This document shows positions 31,356 through 43,652 of a DNA stretch of 64,000 nt, one piece after another (position 1 is the first letter of the stretch; every line of letters starts with the position of its first letter). The DNA comes from Syngnathus acus (lineage: Eukaryota; Chordata; Actinopteri; Syngnathiformes; Syngnathidae): assembly GCF_901709675.1 (NCBI RefSeq), contig NC_051108.1:434001-498000 (forward strand), given 5' to 3'. A program made the position numbers and the translations under genes. The notes beneath the pieces were generated by a model. That model saw only the letters and a program-made list of their open reading frames with translations, was not told where the DNA came from and did no database searches.

Positions 31356-31481
31356 CAAAGACAAAGTGATGAACGTCAATTAGCACCAGTGGTTCATGCA
31401 AATTGGATCAATAGCAAGTCAAGCAGCTGATGTAAGACTCGACAGAGGAACAAAATCCTTTTTAGTGGTGGACCCCCCCCC

Positions 31482-31516
31482 CTCTCTCTCGCCCTCTCTC
31501 TCTCTCCCTCTCTCTT

Positions 31517-31587
<71 letters not shown>

Positions 31588-31596
31588 CTCTTTCTC
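31482..31596. repeat. (CT)n microsatellite upstream of kcnk2
   Basis: About 115 bp of CT dinucleotides preceded by a C-run. It ends about 390 bp before the putative kcnk2 leader exon donor. Confidence 0.95.
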
Positions 31597-31982
31597 TTCC
31601 TCCCTACAAAACAAGCGCTCGTATCACAGTCGGTCCGTTCCAGCGTCGAAGGCACACAGCAAAAGTGCTCCAGCAGCAGATCCAGCAGGCTTCCCTAACA
31701 CCTGAATGGATTTCACAGAGAAGATCTCCTGCTCTCCCGTGAGGTCTTGTCGTGCCTAACAGGAGCCAAACATCATGTCCTGCCTGCATTTGTCTCTCGG
31801 CCGGACACGACACGCCGGAGGAGCCATGTGGAGCGCGCCCACATCCATCACGCCAGGCAAAAATCATCAACAACTCGAGTGAGGAGGAGGAGGAGGAGGA
31901 GGAGGGGGCTGGGGTACCGAAACACTTTGTTGGAGATAAGATCTGTCGAGGAGGGACCCAAGAAGAGAGGAGATGGTAGAGA

Positions 31983-32951
31983 AGTAAGTGCAACAAATAA
32001 TTGGCCATGCAGCTAGATGCTGTCAGTTGTGTTTTTGGAAACACTTTCAATGATGTTGCCACCCACAGTTGCCGGCGAAGAAGGCTTTTGAATGTGAATA
32101 TACAGACTGTATTTGAATATTTGATGATGGCTACCACCGAGGCTGCGTTCCATGTACCCACGCGGATAACATGAATTATAAACTTGGTTATGTAATAGTG
32201 TTTGTCGTATAAATTGGTGACGGCAAATCATTTGACTCATTCTGTGGAGCAGGGTGTCTGTGTAGTGTACACGGTTGCATTCATCTTTGCTGCTCACCGC
32301 TCTGTATTGATTGTAAACTCCTCGGTGCGCAGTGGCCGCACCGGATCTCCTTGACCCCAAGTCTGCCACGCACAACGCCAAGCCCCGCCTGTCGTTCTCG
32401 GCCCAGCCGGCCGCGCCGACGTGCGCCGAGGAGGACGAGCTCGCCGGCGGCCGCGCCACCGTCATGCGCTGGAAGACCGTGTCGGCCATCTTCTTCCTGG
32501 TGGTGCTCTACCTGGTGATCGGCGCCACCGTCTTCCGCGCCCTGGAGCAGCCTTTCGAGAGCTCCCGGAAGATGGCCATCCTGGCCGACAAGCTGGAGTT
32601 CTTGGCCCTCCACGGCTGCGTCAACTCCTCCGAGCTGGAGGATCTGGTCAAGGTAAGTCCGAGGAGGAGCCGCTTGTTCGGTTTTCTCCTTTGCGCTTCT
32701 GATTGTCCGTCTCCAGCAAGTGGTTTCCGCCGTCCGAGCCGGTGTGAACCCGTCGGGAGACTCGTGCAACCAGAGCAGCCTGTGGGACCTCAGCTCCGCC
32801 TTCTTCTTTGCCGGGACCGTCATCACCACCATCGGTGAGCTTGCACACCTGTCACTGGGAGCATTTTGCCCAGTGAAATCCAGTTGGATGGAGCGGCAGA
32901 CTCGGCCGGGGTGACTCGGGTGCACTTTGACACCAAAACGCAATGTGCTGC

Positions 32952-32983
<32 letters not shown>

Positions 32984-34252
32984 TACCGCCACGAAGCCAT
33001 TGGAGCCGATCGCCAGCCACGTTTCTCCCGTTCAGTCAGTGTCGCTGCGGTCCCCAACGTCATTGCGAGTCCCCCCCAAAGTCATTTGGCAGACAGACGA
33101 CCGCGTCGAGAGACCCGCCTGCCGCGCTTCGTTAATTGCGCTCCGACCAAGGTCTGGTCTCCCGGCAGGGTTCGGCAACACCTCTCCCCGCACGGAAGGC
33201 GGACGGATATTCTGCATCATCTACGCGCTGATGGGGATCCCCCTCTTCGGCTTCCTGTTGGCCGGCGTGGGCGACCAGCTGGGCACCATTTTTGGCAAGG
33301 GAATCGCCAAAGTGGAGAAGATGATCGTGGTGAGCCTGTTTTTTTTTCTGTCTTCCCCCTTTTACCTTTCGCCGTTTCCTTATCGGGGCCAGCTGGCGTA
33401 AACGTGTCCCGGTGGACACCGTGGCTCTGGAATGCTTGCCTCCTCGGGCCTTTGCGGCGGATGCGGGTCTCGCGGTTGCCATGCCAACACTCTCAGCTAG
33501 CAAAATAAAAGAGCGAGCGCTTCCCCCCCTCGCCCGCCGCCGCTGCGGTCTCTCGTCTGCGCAGAAGTGGAAAGTCAGCCAGACCAAGATCCGCGTCATC
33601 TCCACCTTGCTCTTCATCCTGTTCGGCTGCCTCATCTTTGTGGCGCTGCCGGCCGTCATCTTCAAGCACATCGAGGGCTGGAGCGCGCTGGAGTCCATCT
33701 ACTTTGTGGTCATCACGCTCACCACCATCGGATTTGGAGACTTTGTCGCCGGGGAAAAAGGTCCGTCGTGAAACGTCCTCATAATGCAACCGGTGGACAT
33801 CTTTTGACGTGAATTGGCGCCGAAAGCAAAGCGGTGCAGACGGGCCCCGTCCCTCTCGCCTCATTTCCAAAATCAAGAATCAGAACTTACACCAGAACAA
33901 AAGATGTCCGTGTCCATTCGATTCCATCGGCGCCGCTGTGCTTGTGCAGGAGGTTCCGAGAGTCCGGAGTACCTCAAGTATTACAAGCCGGTGGTGTGGT
34001 TCTGGATCCTGGTGGGTCTGGCGTACTTTGCCGCCGTGCTCAGCATGATCAGCGACTGGTTCCGCGTCATCTCCAAAAAAACCAAGGAGGAGGTTAGTGA
34101 AGGAAGAAAAAAGGCTGCATTTCATGTTTTTTTCTTATTTTGAGCACGTCAATGAGGTTTTCCATTGTATGTTAGCATTAGGCTAGCGGGAGCTTGCTTT
34201 AGGCATGTTGCTGTTTGCTTGCCGCAGCTTCATCTTTTATTTACACGACAAG

Positions 34253-34285
<33 letters not shown>

Positions 34286-34469
34286 GAGCGCGTATGTACA
34301 GTACGCTAGCCCCATTCAAAATTGATCGCATCAATGTCAGTATGGGTTCCCCAATTAGGGCTTCAGAACATGAGGGCCGAAGATTCCAAGATTGGCGCGT
34401 TGGGCCCACAGACAACCAAAGTGAGAATGAGGAGGTGGAAGCATGTGCTCAACTGTGTGATGCTGGTGG

Positions 34470-34520
<51 letters not shown>

Positions 34521-35160
34521 CGGTGGGGGAACATATGTTCTCACCTAAATGGGCGGGAGCTTTAAGTAAACAAAAAGCCTGGTAAATAAATCAACAGGCC
34601 CGCAAGCCTCGATGGCTTGCAAGCAGGCACTTGCACTTCCTGTCCACGTCACAGGTTTGAACGAAGCCCACGCACGGACCAAACGGGCGCCTTCTTGACA
34701 TGAACCGAACCATTTGGACTATATTTATCCTTTGGTGGGTGGGAAAAGAAAGGGAGCAGCGCCGGCCGGTGGCGCCCTCTACTGACTAACGCTGTCGCCG
34801 CAGGTGGGCGAGTTCCGGGCCCACGCCGCCGAGTGGACGGCCAACGTGTCGGCCGAGTTCAAGGAAACCCGGCGGCGGCTGAGCGTGGACATCTACGACC
34901 GGTTCCAGCGCGCCGCCTCCATCAAGCGCAAACTGTCCTCGGAGCTGGGCATCAACGCCTCGGCCGGCCAGGAAATGACGCCCGGCAAACGGACGCTGTC
35001 GGTCAACCTGGGCGAGGATCGCGAGGCCTACGCCAACCTGACGCTGGCGCTGGCACCCGGCCCGGGAGCCCTGAGCAGAAACGGCAGCCTCTTCCTCAAC
35101 GGGCTCAGCCCGGACTTTGCCCAGCGGCTGGAGGTGGCCCTGGTGGAAAACCCCAAATGA
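31983..35160 (+). CDS. kcnk2: TREK-1 two-pore-domain potassium channel, complete (MAAPDLL isoform)
   Basis: Plasma-membrane background K+ channel opened by stretch, heat and arachidonic acid. Coding exons: 31983 (first base of ATG only), 32333-32652, 32717-32834, 33169-33329, 33565-33760, 33950-34092 and 34804-35160, giving 431 aa. It begins [12 protein letters not shown], as in a mammalian TREK-1 isoform. Four membrane spans flank two pore loops with TTIGFGN and TTIGFGD filters. The C-tail keeps the regulatory stretch [17 protein letters not shown], and the basic serine sites RRRLSV and KRKLSS resemble known PKA/PKC targets. The N-terminus and TM1 resemble TREK-1 more than TREK-2. Compared with human, four residues (EKGG region) are added after the second filter, where the donor is a weak gtccgt. 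Alternative upstream coding first exons known in mammals were not found. It converges on the prkg3-type gene. Confidence 0.94.
32950..32982. repeat. (TTG)n microsatellite in a kcnk2 intron
   Basis: Eleven TTG/TGT triplets in the 334-bp intron following the first pore-loop exon. Confidence 0.9.
34471..34518. repeat. (TG)n microsatellite in the last kcnk2 intron
   Basis: About 48 bp of pure TG. A shorter GA run at about 34254-34282 lies in the same intron. Confidence 0.95.
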
Positions 35161-35832
35161 GGGCCGCGAAAAGGTTTACGAGCTGGCTCGGGCGTGTCAC
35201 GGACGCGTTCTCGCCGGAGTTTAGCGCTACGAAAGGTTCGGTCGGGTCGCCGGTGAACGCACGCCACAAACAAACAGGCCGCATCAAAATGCACCAAAGA
35301 AAAAATAAAACAGAAGAAGCAAGCTGCAACCACAAGGAAAGAATTCTCATGAATAAACGAAAGCACTGGTAATTGGAGCAGGCAAGAGATGGATGGAATC
35401 GTGCTCACCTCCGAACAATTTACCCACGAGGCCTAGACATCTGCATCGGATAAAAGAGGAGCCTCGACGCCACACAGCAATGAGCAATGTGGACACTCGA
35501 ATGTTTCCTCTCAGTTTGCTCACGAGATGAAAATGAATGTTGACATTTGTTTTTGCCCCTTCCTTGTTCCTCGATGACTGACAGGCGGTTGTTTACCCCT
35601 GAGATATCGCCCACGTGTGCCTTGCTGGCGCATGCATGAAAGACGCAACGTATGCGTTTGAGAAACGAGAGCACGTTTTATTTATTTATTCAGGTGGCAC
35701 CGAGCATATCCTGTACATGAGGAGGGCTGAGGCTCCTCAGTGCGGCACTCATATCAATGCCTGTGACTATGTGGAGGCACTTCAAGGCTCATTTTTGGTA
35801 GTCCTGAGTTACGACATGGTAATCGGCTGCGC
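35161..35832. other. Convergent 3' UTRs of kcnk2 and the prkg3-type kinase
   Basis: No coding sequence. Plus-strand AATAAA at 35304-35309 and 35352-35357 can end kcnk2. Overlapping TTTATT copies at 35677-35690 are minus-strand AATAAA signals for the kinase gene, about 150 nt past its stop. Confidence 0.6.
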
Positions 35833-36319
35833 TTAGAAGTCTCGGTCCCAACCTGAGAACTCCTCATCGGCCTTGGTCTGGTCCTGAGGGAAGCGGTCAA
35901 AATTGATGTAGCACGGGCCCTGAACGCAAAACAAAAGTCAGAGACAAACATTTCGTTTTTCTCTTTTGAGTTGATCTCACCTTGCGTATGAGGCGGACGG
36001 TGGGCGCGTCCAGCTGCGCCATGCGCAGCTTGTGCCAGTTCATGTTGCCGAACCACCTGTTGGCAAAAAGAGGCCTTGAAAGACTTTCAAGGACTCCATT
36101 TGAATCCTAACAAGAATGGCGGGCGCTCTGCTCTGTTAGCGTCAGCTAACGGACGTTGACGCAAAAAGACCCGAGCCTGCTTGTGTCCCCACCCACGCCA
36201 AAAGATTGGTCACCTGTGATGTCGGACATCTTTAATGCCATTCTTGGTGTTTCCCAACCTCTGGCCGGGTCGCGGTCTGCAACGGCGAGAATAAGTCATC
36301 TCGGATTGAGCGGTCTCCG

Positions 36320-36356
<37 letters not shown>

Positions 36357-39300
36357 GCTCTCACCTGCACAGCTTACTGATGATGGACTTGGCCGCCTCG
36401 CTTAGGTAGGGAGGATACGTGAGCACGCCGTCCAAGATCTTGGCGTAAATATTCTGAGGCTCCGAGCTCGAAAAGGGAGGACTTGACGGTTGGCGTGAAT
36501 TAACCATGACAAAACAAGATGGGATCGATCAAGAGGGCTATCATCATTTTTTTTATTTTTTACGCAGACTTGTCATTAGACTTCATCTGTGGATGTCGGC
36601 CAGTTTGCACTGTGTCATAATAAACAAAAATTGAACTTGTTATCCGAAATGAACACAAACACAAGAACGTTGTTTATCAGGAAGACAAGGAGATGCTCAA
36701 AAATATTTGCCACTCTGATACCTTCCCACCAGCAGCTCGTAGATGAGGATGCCCAGCGACCAGAAGTCAACGGCAAAGTCGTGTCCCTGGTTCTTGATGA
36801 TCTCGGGGGCCATGTATTCAGGAGTCCCCACAAAGGAGTAGGACTTCTCGCCGCTCACCAACTCTCGGGCAAAACCAAAGTCCACCTGCGCGGCAAGAGA
36901 AAGGACGGTGGTTTCGACGCCACCGACCGCCGCAATGGGCGCGGGGTGAACGCAGCCCACCAGTTTGACGTAGCCGCGCGCGTCCAGCATGAGGTTCTCG
37001 GGCTTGAGGTCTCTGTACATGATGCTCTTCTTGTGGAGGTAGGCGTAGGCCTCCACCACGCACGCCGTGCAGAAGACGGCAATCTGCTCGTCGAAACGCC
37101 CTCTGAGCGGCAAAGGGACATTTGGCTGACGACGGCACCGAGCGAGCGAGCGACCGCGACGCAACGCGCACACTCGTCCTCACACTTCTTTGAGTTTGGT
37201 CCAGATTTCTCCGCCGCTGCAGAACTCCATCACCATGTAGATGTAACGCGTGTCTTTGAAGGCAGCGTGAAGTCTGCAAAGTCAACATTGCCAATTTGGG
37301 GCGGCAAAAGGGCAGGCAGACTTGACTCGTCTTGGCGTCTTTACCTGACGATGAAGTCGCACTGGACGGCCTTGAGGATCTTCTTCTCAAACAACATGTG
37401 CTCCTCCTGTCTCTTGGCAACGATGTGCTTCTTACCCACTCGCTTTATGGCGTAATACTTGCCGTGGTTCAAGGTGGTCATCTTAGCGAGAGCCAAAGCT
37501 TCAGTACGGCAAGCGGCGGCCCGACGCGCCCGCCGGCCAGGCTCACCAGTTCCACGCGGCCGAAGCCTCCGACTCCCAGCGTGACCGGGTCCCCTTGGTA
37601 GCGGCCCTCCTGGTACAGGACCGGCACCAGGTCCTTCAACCTCAGAGTGGTGTTGAGGCTGCGGCGCACAAAGATGATTGAGCGGACCTGACGGCGCGAA
37701 AGCCCTCCGAGCTCTTACCTGGACTTTTGCGGAGCCTGCGCCTCCTGCAGCATCTTGGAGCTGACCGTGAAGAAGAAGAAGAAGTAGGCGTTCAATTCAC
37801 CGTCCTCGGTAACGGGACGGAGCGTAAAGAAGAAACGCTTACTCGTCAAAAAGCTCCAAGTGCTCGACGGGGATGGTCTCCTCAAACACCCTTGAGCAAA
37901 TGAGACAAAAGCAACTGACTACGTCGAATCCCACGAGGGATGCTAATAAGCATGAAGCGAGCAATGCCTTGACGCCTTTGCGCACGTGGACTTACTCTTT
38001 GTCGATGGAGAAGCAGGTGACGGGCCCGTCGGCTGTGCAGGTGGCCGTTCGCAACACTTCGCTGCGGGAAGCGCAAAAGGTGACGCCGTGAGGAAAAGAA
38101 ATAGCGGGCTTGCAATTAAAGCGCAGGCCGGCAGCATCGTGGTGTCTCTGTTGCCATGACGATGTTGAAGCGCGAATGATATTCCAGCTTTGCACTGACA
38201 ACAAAGTTAGCAGCATCGAATGCCATCCAGGCGTCACCGCGGTTACCGTATGAGGGCCTGCTCCCCGAAATGCTCGCCCTTCCCCATCCGTCGGATGGGC
38301 TTCTGAAGCCCGTTGACGCTTTTGGTCACCAGGACCTGTCGGGAGCGAAAAGACACTGGGCAGAGCCTCTCGAATGACATCATCACAAAGCTGAGAAGAA
38401 TACTCGCCTCTCCTTTGAGGATAATGTAGAAGGTGTTGGCTTCGGCGCCCTCTCGCACGATGACCTCTTTGTTCTGGTACTTCACCTGCGCAAAAGGGTG
38501 ACGTGTCAAAATCTTCACACTTTGTACAAAATGCAGAAAAACGTATTTGTGGTGGGCCGCACCTCCTCCATGGAGTCGATGATTTTGGACAACTGGACAT
38601 GGTTCAGGTCCTTCAGAGTCCGAGACCTTCAAAGCCCCAGAAAGAAATCCACGTTGAAATGAGCACTCGGCGTGAGTGAGGGGCAACCGTGGCGGACGCA
38701 CGTCTTCAGGAAGCCCAGGAGTTGCTCTCGTTTCTTCTTGGATTTGTTGGTGATGATGGTCCTGTACGTCTGTCTCTCCATGGACCACAGACGCACCTCC
38801 GTCTTTGCTGCGGGCAAATGGACAAACCAAAAGCTTTTCCTACTTCGAAACAGGCTTGAGATCTCGCTGCTGCTTTTATGAATGGACACGTCGCTCTGCG
38901 GTGAGTTATTAAGGCAAAAACAAAGAGGTGAGCAGAATACAGCTGAAAGGCAAAGGCGGGAGAGCAAAGGAATTCCAGTTAGTGGCCACCGCATTCGGTA
39001 CACGCTTTCGGCGCTGACCTTTAACCGTGGCCGTTCGTTTGCAGTTGTACAGGATGGCCAACTCCCCGAAGATGTCGCCACTGGTTAGGGTTCGGAGGTC
39101 GCGGCCCGCTTGGCTGACCAGAAGCTCGCCGGCTACGAGGAGGAACAAAAGGAATGTCAATTGAGTCATTCATGAATTCATGTCAAGTCACAAGGGCGAG
39201 CGATGGCGCACCTGCCACGATGTACATGCTGTCCCCCTCCGTGCCTTCCTTGATGACCTCGCTGCCGCGGCTGATGGCCGAGGTCTCCAGGAGGTCCACC

Positions 39301-39874
39301 ATCATGGCGATTTGCTCGTCGTCCAGCCGGCTCAGGAAGTCGTTCTTGCGGATGGCTTTGACGATCAGGCCGGTCTCGCTGCGGACGTGCGCATGCCATC
39401 CAGGGGGGGCTAACCCAATTGGTTTTGCAGAGCGCCAACTGACCTGTCCGTTTTCTTGACTCTGGACTTCCTGATCTCCAGCGTCTCCGGGATGGGTTCG
39501 GACGCGATGACGGCGGCGCGACTGGTCCTGAACTCGGGTTTGCTCTCATCGCCGCTCGGAGGCGGAAACTCTGCAAATAGTTTGGGGGGGGAGTCAGCCG
39601 CCAGCCACCTTGCCGGTTTTGTACGGACTTACCGAGGTCGTGGTACTGAGTGTGGAGCTCTTGCAGAAGTTTCTCCTTCTCCTGCAGGCGTTGCTCTAAG
39701 GGCACACAGGAATGCATTTTTGAAAGAATGGCAAGTTGCTTTCAAGTGCGGCGGCGGCGGCCTGAGCTACGGACCCAAATCTTTATTTTGCCTCTGCAGC
39801 TCCTTGTTGATGAGGCATTGCTTCTCCAGCTGCTGCCTCAGCTCCTCCACTTCCACTTCCACTTGCTTCTCCAT
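35833..39874 (-). CDS. prkg3: cGMP-dependent protein kinase, prkg3-type, complete
   Basis: Ser/Thr kinase activated by cGMP. Twenty-one exons: 39775-39874, 39633-39695, 39444-39570, 39212-39378, 39019-39132, 38702-38807, 38563-38626, 38408-38485, 38247-38335, 37996-38061, 37843-37890, 37719-37760, 37547-37658, 37345-37481, 37184-37273, 36961-37102, 36722-36885, 36365-36481, 36214-36276, 35981-36056 and 35833-35919, giving 683 aa. In order: a coiled coil ([11 protein letters not shown]), a pseudosubstrate-like [10 protein letters not shown], cNMP site A ([16 protein letters not shown]), site B ([16 protein letters not shown]), then the kinase: [37 protein letters not shown] and an SGWDRDF tail. 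Two tandem cNMP sites make it PKG rather than PKA. It diverges from both PRKG1 and PRKG2 (activation loop SFVGTPEY, not FCGTPEY), so the fish prkg3 class fits best; the name is less sure than the family. Confidence 0.88.
36319..36356. repeat. (TGCG)n microsatellite
   Basis: About nine TGCG units in the intron beside exon 18 of the kinase gene, ending about 8 bp from its splice donor. Confidence 0.9.
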
Positions 39875-41697
39875 CCCTGCAGTGCTGGCTTGCCTGAACA
39901 ACGACAAGACGGTTGGCCGCTCAACTGGAGTGTTTTGCAGCGCCTGCCCAGCGTGGGGGGGGTCACCGCTGCCACACTTCCTGCCCCCCGCGCCAGTGGC
40001 GGCTAATGATCTGCTTCCTGCGGCTTATGGGGTTACACAACCTGTCAGGAGCTGGCATGATCATTTTAGATGGCAATGAACGGGAATGCCACTGCTGCCT
40101 TCCTGCCTCCGTATTGTTATTTCACGCTAACTTCATTCAACAGGTTTTTTTGAGGCACATGAAGGAATCGTGGGCCGGCGTCGCTCGCCCACCCCGAACC
40201 AAACCACAATATTTCTTCTCAAGACAGAGACTTAAAACACCTGCAAGTCAAGATTCAAGAATGTTTGATTCGCCATGTCAATCTGACCCCACTGTGTTTT
40301 ATGACACATGCACAAATGTGCATGCACAGACGCACACTCACACACTCTGTATTTGCCATGATTGCATGCAAAGTGCTTTCTTACTCTTATCTTTGCTGAC
40401 TAAACATGGAGACGAGGCAAATAAAGAAAGCGACGCGTATCTTCAAGCGGTAGCTACACGTAAAAGGTGAGAGGAGTGTTGAAGGTGGCGGCGGGCCCAC
40501 GTTGGCTCACCTGCAGGCTTGTACGGCAGCTGGGCAGTCGGCACCAGGGCTTCACGTCATCCGCATGGGTTCGGATCCCCAAAATGACTCGGCTGTACTT
40601 TCAACTTTGCTGCCTCTTGACTTCGACTCTTTAGCAGTCCTTCCTTTTTTTCTTTTTTTTTTTGCCCGTCCGTCGGCCCAAAATCCCGCCCGCCCGCCTC
40701 CGCAGCTCCTCTGCTCTGGCACCGAATCATTTACTGTCACCTGACGCTCCTCCCCTCTCTCCAGGTAGGGGGAAACACACAGAGGAGGCGGGGGAACAAG
40801 CGCAGGATGACTATGAACACGCATGTTAACAAAAGCAACATCCACGGCAGTGAACGAGGGCTATTTGTCAAATGGCCTCATCTACCAATTGGACCGAATG
40901 CGACTTTGCATGATCCGTGACTTTTCTCCTCCCAAAAAGGCCTCACCGACTAGACCATTTTGCACCTCTATTCCACCTCTCGACCTTTTCTTTGCCGGCG
41001 GCAGGCACGGTGCTATCTAAATGAGAGGGCGTGGGCCTTTTTATCGAAGCTTCGGGTTAATTATTGATCGGTCGCCGTGGTTAATCAGCGACACCGCTGC
41101 ACAGATTAAAGGCCTCCCGAGGGGGGAAGGTTAGGAAAAGATTTTTTTTTTTTTTAACATGGTGATAGCAGAAGGTATCAATGTGAATGCGGATTTGTAC
41201 TTTTTTATACAGGCAAATGAATTTCTGTATAATTACAATGTGAAAAGTGCATTTTAGCAATAGTGATTATTAGATGTTGTCAACAATTCTTTCTGCCCGT
41301 TCCACCTGCTGGCAATGTTGGAAATTTTTCATTGACCGTTAAATGTAAAGCTTGTAAAGTCTTGTGCAACGACACAGAAGTGACATAAAAGTAAAGCAGC
41401 CAATTTGTGTTTAATTTAGGTGATTAACTTCAGTGGCTCAGAGAAAAACATCAATGGAAAAAAAAAGCATATTTAAAAGTGTCTTTTCTTTGCATTCTAT
41501 TTGCGAGTGGGACGACTAATGACAAGAATGATGTCATTTGATTTGATTGACAGTCAGCATCCTGAATCGTGACGGCGAGCTTACGAGGTAGATGGACATT
41601 TGCGCAGAGGTGTATTTGTTCGATGGGGGGTTAAAAAAAAAACATTCAAAAAAAAGTGTTGCGTGTTTTGTTTTGTGTTCTTGGCATGTACATTCAT
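39875..41697. other. Intergenic: kinase 5' region and ABHD 3' region
   Basis: No gene seen. Poly-T/poly-A stretches near 40641 and 41142 and a GC-rich CCCGCCCG patch at 40684-40697 are the only notable features. Minus-strand promoter for the kinase is expected here but no clear TATA or initiator was found. Confidence 0.5.
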
Positions 41698-43652
41698 TCA
41701 GCTGGGCGCCAGGCCGCAGGCTTTGCGGACATCCAGCGGGTGTTCCAGGACGGCTCGGACAAACTGGCTGAAGAGGCGCTCCATGTAGCCCACGGCGCGT
41801 GGGAACAAACCCTCCAGGAAGGCAATGTGGCCGCCGTGCGACGTGACCACCAGCGCCACGTTGGGCAGCTCCTTGGCTAGGCTCAACGGGAAGGCTGCAA
41901 CCATTTTTACAATGCCATTTGTCATCACCATCCCAATACTACTTGCCGCTAATATTCGCCGAACCGACCGTGTTGCGGGGAGAAGGGGTCGTCGGCGGCA
42001 TTGAGGCACATGACGGGCACGGCCGTCTGCGGGAGCTTCCAGTCGGGGCTGGCGTGGCGGTAGTACTCGGCGCACGAGGCGTAGCCAAACAGCGGCGCCG
42101 TGAAGCGCTCGTCAAATTCGCGGATGCTGCGCGCCTAGGATTGGAATCGCTGTCTGGAAAGTTTTGCTCATACTCCATTTGTTATCCTTCCATATAACGT
42201 TCCCACGTCATCTTCTATTTGGACAAGTGGGTGAGACGGACGGGTACCTTGAGGACGTGATCGATGTCCACCACCTTCTCCAGCATCTTCCTGTGCCTGC
42301 GACATCAAAACAGTATGTAGGCTCGCCTTTCCCAAACGGAACACTTGAAGCTGAAATGACCTGCGGACGGCGGCGCACAGTCCTCGCGTGAGGTGCTTGT
42401 TGAAGAGCAGCCAGTTGAGCACCGCCTCCATGCTTTGCGCCGACTTGAAGGCGTCCCAGGGGACGGAGACGGTCAGGCCGGCCACCAAGCCCGACTGGCC
42501 GCCCTTGCGGCCGAGGTAGTTGAGCAGCAGCATGCTGCGTGGGCACAACGGGAGCTTGGCGCCTTTGCCGCGACAGCGAGCGAGAGCAAAAGGGGGCGCC
42601 CACTCACCCTCCTAAGGAGACGCCAAGGCCAAAAACAGGGGCTTGCGGGTAGAGGCTCTTCACGTGCTGGATCACCAGCTCCAGATCGGACGTGTTAGCC
42701 GCGCAGAACGTGAGCGGTGTCTGAAGGGCAGAGAGACGCAAAGTGCTTCGGCTCCGATCGGATTTCATAAAGGTTCATCGAAGACTTACGAGTAGCTCTT
42801 CTCCTCCAAAGCCTCTGTTGTTGAAGACCACACATCTAGAAGAAGCGGCATATTTGCACAAATTCATGCTTGAGGCCCAGAGAGAAACGGGTGGGAGCGG
42901 GCCTCTGCCGACCTGTAGCCGTGGGCGGCGGCCTGCCTGACGGCGTGCAACACGTACGACTGTCGGCTGTTGCCCGTCAAGCCCGGCAGGATGAGGACGG
43001 TGGGCCGCGTGGACGCTTGCGGGTAGGCGGCACTGCCGTCGTTGTCCTCCCAGTCCAGCGAGATCTGACCGCCGTCGGCCGTCCGGATGCGCTCGCTGAC
43101 AGACGCATTAGTGTGTGTGTGTGTGTGTGTATGTGTGTGTGTGTGTGTGAGTGTTGATACTTCATCGTCAATCATGCGCATGATTTTGCGATTGAGCTTT
43201 ACTTGCGATACTCAACGTGCGGTCTGGACTTGATGAGGAAACACAGCACGGTTTGTAGGCGGCCTCCCCAGCACCACGGTGTCGGCCTGAAGATCTCGCT
43301 CAACGCGGGACAGCGCTCCTGGAGGAAGTCACCAAACTTCTCGCCGCACACCACCAATGGCCTCTGAAAGGAATAGCTCATAGCTGAAAGTGCAAGTAGC
43401 CCTGAAGCCAGGATGATGACAGAAATTGGAAAACGATCACATGGCAACCAATCCTGACACGCACAAATGTAAAAGGTTCATGAGACGGTTTAGAATGTAA
43501 ACAATGAATGAATCAATTCAATTCACTATCACCTGACTCTTGCGGCCCCACAAGTAGCAGAAGGCAGCCGTGAGGGAGCACAACAGCACGGTGTCAACCC
43601 TGGAGACCAACTCCCAACGGACCGTCCACAGGTCCAGGAGCGACAATGACAT
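41698..43652 (-). CDS. Alpha/beta hydrolase of the ABHD1/ABHD3 type, complete
   Basis: Single-pass membrane hydrolase; ABHD3 cleaves medium-chain and oxidised phosphatidylcholines. Nine exons: 43533-43652, 43203-43363, 42913-43095, 42790-42835, 42608-42720, 42361-42534, 42248-42296, 41969-42134 and 41698-41894, giving 402 aa, close to human ABHD3 (409). An N-terminal membrane segment ([14 protein letters not shown]) precedes [22 protein letters not shown] and [15 protein letters not shown]. The triad is visible: nucleophile Ser in GVSLGG, Asp in AADDPFSP and His in [11 protein letters not shown]. Some stretches look more like ABHD3 ([11 protein letters not shown]), others like ABHD1 ([22 protein letters not shown]), so I do not choose. 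It follows fdft1 in the same direction. Confidence 0.88.
43111..43149. repeat. (TG)n microsatellite in an ABHD intron
   Basis: TG run of about 39 bp between exons 2 and 3, with TATG interruption. Confidence 0.9.

Noticed and set aside
31164-31430. Frames made of VCVCVC or HTHTHT
   Set aside because: Translations of TG/CA microsatellites.
37184-37273. Kinase exon 15 ending at GAA before gtgtga
   Set aside because: The next exon would be out of frame; ending at GAAGT before gtgagg restores the KEVGRFDE reading.
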